Shown here: positions 56,907-64,000 of the stretch, one piece after another
Position numbering within the stretch: the stretch's first letter is position 1
Layout: each line of letters begins with the position of its first letter
NCBI GenBank assembly: GCA_900073065.1
Contig: FJOG01000005.1
Location: 1,293,420 to 1,357,419, forward strand
Direction: 5' to 3'
Origin: Phialocephala subalpina
Lineage: Eukaryota > Ascomycota > Leotiomycetes > Helotiales > Mollisiaceae
Length of the DNA: 64,000 bases
The notes under the pieces: model-generated
Database searches by the model: none
What the model was told of the DNA's origin: nothing
What the model saw: only the letters and a program-made list of their open reading frames with translations
Translations under genes and position numbers: made by a program

Positions 56907-57876
56907 TCAGGAAGAGGAGTTCTTCACTTTCGCTCTCGCACGCGCCAAAGCCTTGAATTTCCGTCCCAATGGCGCCTTCCAGCACCAGACCTCCTCATCT
57001 CCTATTGAATTTCCCATAACCTCAAGTTCACCGTCGACGTCAAAATGATTACGGCAGGCATCCAACCAACGATCAGCATTGTCTCTGTAGTCTCCACCTT
57101 CTTCCTCCTCCTCGTCGATAAGCGGGAATGTCAAGCGGAAAGTTGTAAGAGCATCGAACCGATCTTGGCAGAATTGTAGCCACGAGGACATCAATTGTTG
57201 AGAAGCCAAATGTTCTGCGAGCCCATGGAGATTGACCTCGACCACAGCTGGAAGCCTGGGGGCAGTGAACCAGGGCTGCGTGGATGGATTCCAGTTCTCT
57301 ACGCTGCACGCAAAGTTAGCAGAGTTCTTGGGCGCCACCTTTGCCATGCAAATTGTCCCAGGAAACTCGGGACATTGGAAATACTTACTCGAGGACTACG
57401 CGCCGAATGCGGTTGCCAACTGATTGAGGTATCCAATACAAGGCTCTCCAGCGGTGTTGATCGATCGGGAAAGGAACTAGCTTATAGTAGACTTCGAGTA
57501 CCTCGCTGTAGTAGCTATCCTTGCAGACTCGTAGCGCCTTGATTAGAGGAAGTGTGATTGATTTCTTTGTCGCAGCTTGCTCTTCAATAATGTGCTTGAA
57601 CAGCATTAGCCGTAGCTCGGGAGTGAACTTCGTTAAAGGCAATTGCGCTCGAGTAATGGTGCAACCGTCTCCGAGAATGTGCAATGTTGATTTGTAGACT
57701 TGTGACTCGTGTATCACGGTTTCCCAAGCCTGGCAGTCGTTGAGTGTGGAATTGAAAACGCGACAGCGCTGCAATTTGCAGTTGTACAGCTTTGAAGAGT
57801 GGATGTCGGCATTTCTGAGGTGAAGGTCGCGAATGGTGCTCTTTCGGAAGACGCTGGGGTCCTTGGAGGTGGGCAT
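56907..57876 (-). CDS. Hypothetical protein with pentapeptide-like N-terminus
   Basis: Two exons (57876-57389, 57303-56907; intron GTAAGT...GCTAAC...CAG) give 294 aa. Residues about 15-70 show short repeats of the kind 'IHSSKLYNCKLQRCRVFNST' reminiscent of the pentapeptide/right-handed helix style in fungal proteins of unknown role. The middle has LPLTKFTPELRLMLFKHIIE, which resembles an F-box-like start, then LRVCKDSYYSEVLEVYYKL, common in fungal proteins of that class. The C-terminus is acidic (DEEEEEGGDY) then basic. Function unknown. Confidence 0.68.
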
Positions 57877-60196
57877 GGTGCTGCGTATCTACTGCGCTGG
57901 TGGTCGTGGCTCGAGGTTTGGTGTTGGTGAGGAAAGTGAAGGTTGCAAGGAAAATTAACTCAAGAGGTGAGGTCCAAAATGGAAGTAGCCCAAAAGGGAA
58001 AGAGCTAAGCGAGCACCGCCAACTCTTCATGACCAGTGCTGCCTGAACTTTGAGAATTTGAGATTGGAGATGATTTGTCCCGCCGGTGAACCACGTCCCA
58101 AGGAAGAGGCGCGTGGATGGCCTCACAGAGTCCAGGCAATGCTGGGAGATTGAAAGCTCTGTTCTTAGGCAATCGAAACACCAAACAACATCGCGAAAGC
58201 ATCCTCCTATACTTACCAAATCCAATCCAGCGACTCAGTGAGGAGTTTAGGACCTACCTAACCTCATACTGGATCATACAAGTGCAGTAGCTCACTGCCT
58301 CGCGGTCCACTTAGGCACAAGAGACGAGTTCAAGCCCGTCCTGCAAATCGTTGAATACCAGCTAGTGGAAATCTTCAAGTCCTCGTAAACGAAATATCTG
58401 ATCTCTTGACATGCGGAAGAATATTTACATAATATTGTTCACTCCAAATTCAAGAGGTAAGAAGACTGCATGCATCTACCTTCCTAAATGCAACTCAATC
58501 AACACCCCTCAGTGCGTGGTTCCATCCAAAGCACTTGCCTCCTGCAGCATTGGTATCAAAAGGCAGAAATCATAACCATGAATGCTTTCAAGTTTTGTCT
58601 CCTCGAGTGCAGGCATTCGTCTGAACGGCGCGGCTCTCTTGCCCCTAACCAAATCCCATCCCCGCCCACCACCTCCTACCCTCCTTCCTTAACCACCCAG
58701 CCAAGCCAGCCACCTTCCCTTCACACCACAGCTCTCCCACTACCGAGACACCTAGCCTTGCACTTCCTTATATTCTCATCCTCCCCCTTAGAAAAATGGT
58801 TTTCTCTTCCCTTCTCTTTTCTTTTTGGAAGAAACATTTTTCTAAGGGGGAGGACGAGAATATAAGGAAGTGCAAGGCCAGGTGCCCCGGTAGTGAGAGA
58901 GTTGTGGTGTGAAGGGAAGATGGCCATAGACTGTAGATGATGAATTGAATGGAATTGAAATATTGATGATTTGAGGTGTTGTGCTGATGCTTATGTTGGT
59001 GAAGTGAGGCTTTGGTGATACACTGCTGGCTGCGGAGATGAGACGACGGACACGACCATCTGCATCTACGAGGGCGTTGAAAAGTAGATAAAATGCTGCT
59101 GTACACTTAAGACTTTCAAATTGTCGAATTGCATGTTCTAATGCATTCAAGACGCATTCGAAGCGTCGCAGCTCCGAGTTCAAAATTGGGTGGTGAGGAC
59201 ATCTTGAAGGCGGGCTGCAGCAAACACCACCCACCAGCACAACCTTCACCAATCCACCGACATATACAGCCGAAGAGCTCCAAATCATCATCGCTCGACG
59301 GCCAGACATCTACAGAAGCATTTAAAACGCGTCAAACTAGACTCAAGCCTGTTAAGAGCCACCAAGGTATGTCTCAAGCTTGGAGATTGCAGCCAGCCTG
59401 CTTGAAGGCTGCAGCCAACACCACCTCTCCGGCGCCAACGCGGTTTCCACCGACCAACAATATCAGTGCGGCTCTCAAACTCATCGCCAATCGACAGAAA
59501 AGGATCGCGAAAATCATTTGGAACGCGTCAATCATGACTTGAGTACGTTTTGAGCCACCAGTGACGGTTGTTCGAGCTTTGGTGGTGAGGTTTGTCTTCC
59601 ACCTTCACACGTGAATGCAACCAAATGTGCCACACCACGGACGAGTGTTAAGAGCAGCAGAGTAATACAGTATGGAAGCCAAAATCATACGAGAAGTATT
59701 CATAAGGAAGCATTCCATGCCATTCCAGCCTATCTTCCAGGTTCAGATTGGGATCACGTGGAGCACGCGCAAGAAGAGAAGAGAGAAGAGGGGCTTACTG
59801 AGCTCAATGGTCTATTATATCTCGCTCGGAAGACCCGTCAATCCTTCTCTCCCGCTCTCTAGCAACGGAAAATGACGACTTCGAATTTAAATATAATATC
59901 TTTGGCGGGTATTACACCAGTCAACATAGTAGTCGTACAGAACTACCAGCAATTCTCAAAATGAAGCAAATGGAAGAACGATGAGCAAAGTTCGCAGCAT
60001 GCAAGAGGGAAGACGACGCATATCGTACAAAGCAAAAGTAGATACTCAAAAATATGACAATGATTCTTGTTTGAGAGATTTCAAATTCTTTCTACTCACA
60101 ATTTTAAGACTCTGGTACCCATTTCCCAGTCCAAGATGCACCACGAACGCCACGCATTTCCCAATTTTATGCCACCGTTTACAACGCCGCGCTTCA
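57877..60196. other. Intergenic, 2.3 kb, with foldback element B
   Basis: The only feature is the hairpin at 58709-58924 with its TTG/GAT-rich right flank. The open frame at 59129-59542 (plus) is Ser/Lys/His-rich and has no splice or start support. I do not call a gene. Confidence 0.45.
58709..58924. repeat. Foldback element B: long near-perfect hairpin
   Basis: The left arm 58709-58798 and right arm 58835-58924 are reverse complements over 90 bp with about seven mismatches, around a 36-nt CT-rich loop. The stem includes CCTTGCACTTCCTTATATTC and its partner. It resembles the foldback at 28011-28214 in size, loop composition and in the inner TTCTCRTCYTCCCCCTTA segment, so the two are probably one repeat family that diverged while each kept its own pairing. 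Confidence 0.9.
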
Positions 60197-61948
60197 CTAC
60201 CTCTTCAACCTCTTCTTATCCGGCCCCTCCTCATCCTCCTCATCGCTCAAATCCCTATACTGAGTGACCGGCTGCGTCTCCTTCCACGCATTCGTAAAAA
60301 TCGGGTCCTTCTTCGCCAACTCATCATACTTCAACAACGCCTCCCTCGGATCCTCATCCCGCATACTACTCAACGGAATACTCTGATTGATATGCCCTTC
60401 ATCTGGCTGACTCTTCATAAATGGAGTTACCATTGGGATCTGTGGTCTTCGAGGATCTCGACTTCGACCGGAAGCTGTGAGACCGACGGTGGGATGACGG
60501 GCTGAGTAGGAGGTTCCGGACGTGTTGGTTAGGATGCCGCCGGGGGTGACGATGCTGTCGCCCGAGATGCCGGTGGATTGGTCGGTGGTGAAGTTGGGGT
60601 CGTCATCTACGTGTCGTTTCTTTGGGGCGCGGGACATGACATCAACGGCGCCGCGGACGGAGGTGTTGGGGTTGTAGAGGACGTGGACTTCGGCGTTAGC
60701 TGAGCCGGTTACGATTTGGTTGAGCTTGGGATGCCAGGCGACTGTTATGAGAGGTGAGCCAGGTGTGACTGGAGTGACGAGCTCTGGCTTGAGGTTTCCT
60801 GGGTTCAGGATGTGGAGATGTCCTGAGACTGAACCTGTGATGATGCTCGATGAGGTGGGCGAGTATTTGATGTTGGTCATGGCGTAGTGATCTGATGTCG
60901 ATGGATGGGAGACCGTCACGACTGGTGCCTTGAACTTTCTTGTATCCCACAGCTTGATCAGGTCATCGCCCCCTCTTGTCACCACCATTCTTCCATCAGC
61001 GCTGATGTCGATGCCTCCAGTCCATGTATTTGGCTTGTGTGCTTCTCTGATCTCTGCTGCTGGTCGAGCGAAAGGTCCATCTCCGCTCCACATAACCAAA
61101 CTTCCATCGAGAGCTGCCGCGACTAGGACATTGGGGCCTCCTTGCAGTGGACTACCCCACGCAACAGCAGTCATTCTCGTTCTCCCCGCAGAACCAGCAG
61201 CCCTCGATTTGTGGACTATCACCGACTTCTGCTCCCTCTTATGGTTGACATCCCATATCCGCAGTGTGCTGTCTGTTCCAGCCGTAACGCATATATTCTT
61301 GTCCACCGGATTCCAGGTACCAGTTGTAACTTCCGAGACATGTCCTTTGGTATTGTTCATATCCCTCAGGTACATATCTCCCTTTACAAATTCTGCCAGC
61401 ACATCTCCATCTCTGTTCATGATCTTTGCCTGTGGATGCGCCGATACACAGAGGAAAGTCCCTCCTGACAAAGGATTGAATTCGACATGGCTTATAGGAT
61501 GTGTTTCCGAGTTCGCAGCCGTCTTCGAGGCACTTGGGTCGACAGTCTTGAATGCTCGCAGAGTCGTAGGAGTCATAGAAGCAAAATCATGTAGCTTCAA
61601 CGTGCAGTCCGTCGAACCTGTAACCAATCTTCCACCTGAAGGATCCAGCGAAACCGTTGTGACCGCGCGCTCGTGTGTCTTCAGCACCAGCTCATGAGAG
61701 ACTGGAAACTCATCGTCGTCCGACTGATCGTCCGAATCATCGTCGTCATCATCCTCCGAGTCGTCGTCTTTCGATGCTGGCTCTTGCGCAATTTTCTGCT
61801 GTGGCGCATCCGTTGCTCTCTTCGTCCTACCTATTTGCGCCGCGACATCTGCCTCCTTGGACTTCTTCCCAAATGCCTGCGGCGCAAAAGCAGCAAAATC
61901 CCCTTCTAACTCCGGAACCTCGACGTCGAAATCCTCGTCGTCGCTCAT
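60197..61948 (-). CDS. wdr70: WDR70/gastrulation-defective-1-like WD40 protein
   Basis: Intronless, 583 aa from the ATG at 61948 (MSDDEDFDVEVPELEGDF). The acidic N-terminus has a long Asp/Glu/Ser run (about residues 75-100). Then WD40 repeats follow: VTTVSLDPSGGRLVTGSTD, WNPVDKNICVTAGTDSTLR (ending IWD), GGIDISADGRMVVTRGGDD (ending KLWD) and VAWHPKLNQIVTGSANAEV. The C-terminus holds the family's Arg-rich SRDPRRPQIP segment and a KKRLKR nuclear-type signal. This order matches WDR70 (Gad-1), a nuclear protein which in S. pombe and humans works with CRL4 ubiquitin ligase in H2B ubiquitination and DNA repair. Probably a housekeeping gene. Confidence 0.85.
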   Translation of the reverse strand: MSDDEDFDVEVPELEGDFAAFAPQAFGKKSKEADVAAQIGRTKRATDAPQQKIAQEPASKDDDSEDDDDDDSDDQSDDDEFPVSHELVLKTHERAVTTVSLDPSGGRLVTGSTDCTLKLHDFASMTPTTLRAFKTVDPSASKTAANSETHPISHVEFNPLSGGTFLCVSAHPQAKIMNRDGDVLAEFVKGDMYLRDMNNTKGHVSEVTTGTWNPVDKNICVTAGTDSTLRIWDVNHKREQKSVIVHKSRAAGSAGRTRMTAVAWGSPLQGGPNVLVAAALDGSLVMWSGDGPFARPAAEIREAHKPNTWTGGIDISADGRMVVTRGGDDLIKLWDTRKFKAPVVTVSHPSTSDHYAMTNIKYSPTSSSIITGSVSGHLHILNPGNLKPELVTPVTPGSPLITVAWHPKLNQIVTGSANAEVHVLYNPNTSVRGAVDVMSRAPKKRHVDDDPNFTTDQSTGISGDSIVTPGGILTNTSGTSYSARHPTVGLTASGRSRDPRRPQIPMVTPFMKSQPDEGHINQSIPLSSMRDEDPREALLKYDELAKKDPIFTNAWKETQPVTQYRDLSDEEDEEGPDKKRLKR

Positions 61949-62262
61949 GGTGTCGAATGTGTGGTGTTTGATTCGTGGAAGGATCCCCAGACTTTGCATG
62001 TGAGGCTGGCGCTATGCGAGAAGTTCTTGGATGACGCCTCCGATGAAATCACCAGCCCACAAATTTCCTGATACAAGACAAAGCGAATCTTCAACTCTCC
62101 AACAACACCCATTCACGACGGCGATACTTTGGATACATATACGCCTGTCGTACACATGTCAATGTCCCCGTAGCGAATTTTTATTCACGACTTTGAAGGG
62201 CCCGAGGGGCAGTGCAAGTGGGATGGTATATCAAGATTGCGACGACGCTGAGATTCCCTGAT
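61949..62262. promoter_or_regulatory. Shared divergent promoter region
   Basis: The 314 bp between the divergent WDR70-like and NIPA-type genes must hold both promoters. I see no clear TATA box. Confidence 0.5.
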
Positions 62263-64000
62263 ATGTTTCTCTCTACCTCGATACTCGATGTTGCGACGAC
62301 GACGGTTTTCAGTACGCCGAGTGTGGCATCTGCGACTCCGTCGCCGAGTTCTGGGGGGCCTGTGTACGGACTGGAAGATGGCGACTCACAGCTCCAGCGA
62401 TGGAGCTCATTGATCGGGATCATTACGGCGATTGTGGGCAACATTTTAATATCCTTCGCCTTGAACATTCAACGATATGCACACATCAAGTTGCACGAGG
62501 AGCGAACACAGAGGAGGGAGAAATTGAAAAGTATACCAAAGAGTGCTGGAGGATATGGGACAACGGGAACGAACGGGCATGTTACGGAGATAAATGGGCA
62601 GAATGGGCAGAATGGGAATGAACCAGACAATACGCTACAATCCTCCTTCAGTTCTGCAAGTACGGGATGCAGCGACCAAGACCATAAGCAAGATGTGACA
62701 TATTTGCGGTCGCCATACTGGTGGGGAGGGATTGTCTTGATGACGATTGGAGAAGCAGGGAACTTTCTGGCATATGGATTTGCTCCGGCTTCGATTGTCT
62801 CGCCGCTCGGAGTTGTGGCTCTCATATCAAATTGTATCATTGCTCCTATCATGCTGAAGGAGCAATTCCGGTTGCGAGACTTTTGGGGAGTGGTAGTTGC
62901 TGTGGGAGGGGCAGTGACGGTGGTATTGAGCGCAAAAACGGAGGAGCAGAAACTTGGGCCACACGAGATATGGGGAGCTATCACGACGCTTGAATTCGAA
63001 GTCTACATGGCGATTACGATATTTTTGATTGTGGTATTGATGTGGGCCAGCCCAAAGTACGGCAACCGGACGATACTGATTGACCTTGGGCTGGTGGGAC
63101 TTTTCGGTATGTGATGCCGCGAAATAATCAGGAATTGGTTCACTGACATTGTGCAGGTGGATACACAGCACTTTCGACGAAAGGGGTCGCGTCGATGCTT
63201 TCCTCCACTCTATGGAGAGCGTTGACGACACCAGTTACATACATCCTCATCTTGGTCCTTGTCGGTACTGCTGTGATGCAGGTTCGATATGTCAACAAAT
63301 CACTCCAACGATTCGACTCAACGCAAGTCATTCCTGTACAATTTGTTATGTTCACTTTGTCGGTTATTATTGGAAGTGCGATTCTGTACCGCGACTTCGA
63401 AAAGACCACCCCGGAGAGGGCGTTGAAATTTATTGGAGGATGTCTCCTGACTTTCTTTGGGGTTTATCTCATTACGAGTGGGCGACCGAATCGGGACGAG
63501 GAGGACGAAGAATCTGATGAGGAAGGAGAGGAACGAATCGGATTGCTTAATCAAGAGCACAACGACGAGGATAATGACCACCACCACACCTTACGAAAGT
63601 ACGACTCTAGACAACGGCAACCTCTCCAGAATGGGGATGCAGCAAACGACGAGGAATACATCGATACCAGGAGATCGTCTCGAGTGAGCTTTGCAGAACC
63701 CGCTTCACGACCTCGAACCCCTCAGCGTTATTCTTCGGGTCAACCATCGGCTCGGGTCGTGCCGCCAGAGCAATCAGCTGGTACCGAAAATGCGCCACCC
63801 CTGACTAATCCCTGGCTGAACTCTTCCGACGACTTGCTCTACGCAGCACGACATCCAGGCTTGGCTGCCACAACATCCTCGCCCGTGCTACCAACGGAAG
63901 CGCAGACCTCGTTGGATTCTCTCAGACCGCCGACTGGTACCGTGAGAACGACATCACAGCAAAATTTCCATACACACCCGAATCTCCAAACTTCTCCTAA
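62263..64000 (+). CDS. NIPA-type magnesium transporter, 3' end cut off
   Basis: Exon 1 62263-63106 and exon 2 from 63157 past the window edge (50-nt intron GTATGT...CAG); 562 residues are visible. I start at MFLSTSILDV; an earlier in-frame codon is not ATG. After a short lumenal N-terminus comes the first helix (LIGIITAIVGNILISFALN), a cytosolic loop with Gly/Asn repeats, then the NIPA core: WWGGIVLMTIGEAGNFLAYG, FAPASIVSPLGVVALISN, KEQFRLRDFWG and the later helices VASMLSS and IPVQFVMFTLSVIIGSAIL. Nine helices are expected. The C-tail is long, acidic then Ser/Pro-rich, much longer than animal NIPA. Fungal members probably move Mg2+ or similar cations. Confidence 0.88.

Noticed and set aside
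59129..59542. 137-codon open frame on the plus strand
   Set aside because: Ser/Lys/His-rich with no domain; overlaps the flank of foldback B; composition suggests chance.
1..64000. CRISPR arrays, operons, ribosome binding sites and riboswitches
   Set aside because: The window is eukaryotic with spliceosomal introns; no regularly spaced repeats of CRISPR type were seen.

Overview
The window is nuclear DNA of a filamentous ascomycete (Pezizomycotina). Genes carry many short introns (about 50-130 nt) with GTRNGT-like donors, GCTAAY-type branch points and YAG acceptors. Products include a CFEM-type GPCR, a fungal fucose-lectin-like protein, a heme-haloperoxidase and a Fot1/pogo transposon with RIP-like decay. 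A Leotiomycete is my guess from protein style, not something shown by the sequence. One assembly gap (381 N) lies at 25847-26227.

Layout. 1-917: 3' end of a CorA-like membrane protein. 1.0-22.7 kb: an accessory metabolism and secretion region with a membrane-anchored fucose-lectin-like protein, a monocarboxylate transporter-like MFS, a small secreted protein, a GMC oxidoreductase, a CFEM/rhodopsin-type receptor, a chloroperoxidase-family enzyme, a C-terminally truncated acyl-CoA ligase beside a perfect 2 x 250 bp tandem duplication, a dienelactone hydrolase and a membrane-anchored GDSL esterase. 25.6-27.8 kb: an MFS transporter with an in-frame stop at codon 20. 28.0-28.2 kb: a long foldback. 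29.0-33.7 kb: Sec72 and a large disordered R/E-rich protein. 34.7-42.5 kb: a broken CalB-type lipase, an alpha/beta hydrolase, a second GMC oxidoreductase and a decayed F-box-like gene.

43.4-57.9 kb is dominated by lineage-specific genes, all on the minus strand: a coiled-coil protein, a protein with three copies of an unrecognised domain, and a head-to-tail array of five paralogues (four apparently intact, one decayed). The array paralogues share a helical N-terminal module; most also share a short EVRK tail, and the linkers between are low-complexity and fast-changing. A hAT-like MITE lies about 1 kb to the left of the array and a RIP-degraded Fot1-like transposon abuts its right edge. A second foldback, related to the one at 28 kb, sits at 58.7 kb. 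60.2-64 kb returns to conserved housekeeping genes: WDR70-like and NIPA-type Mg transporter, divergently transcribed.

The degradative and secreted enzymes do not form a recognisable biosynthetic cluster (no backbone synthase). Decay is striking: at least four broken genes and one dead transposon among about 26 loci. I derived the exon models by hand from splice signals and frame continuity; coding lengths were checked to be multiples of three.
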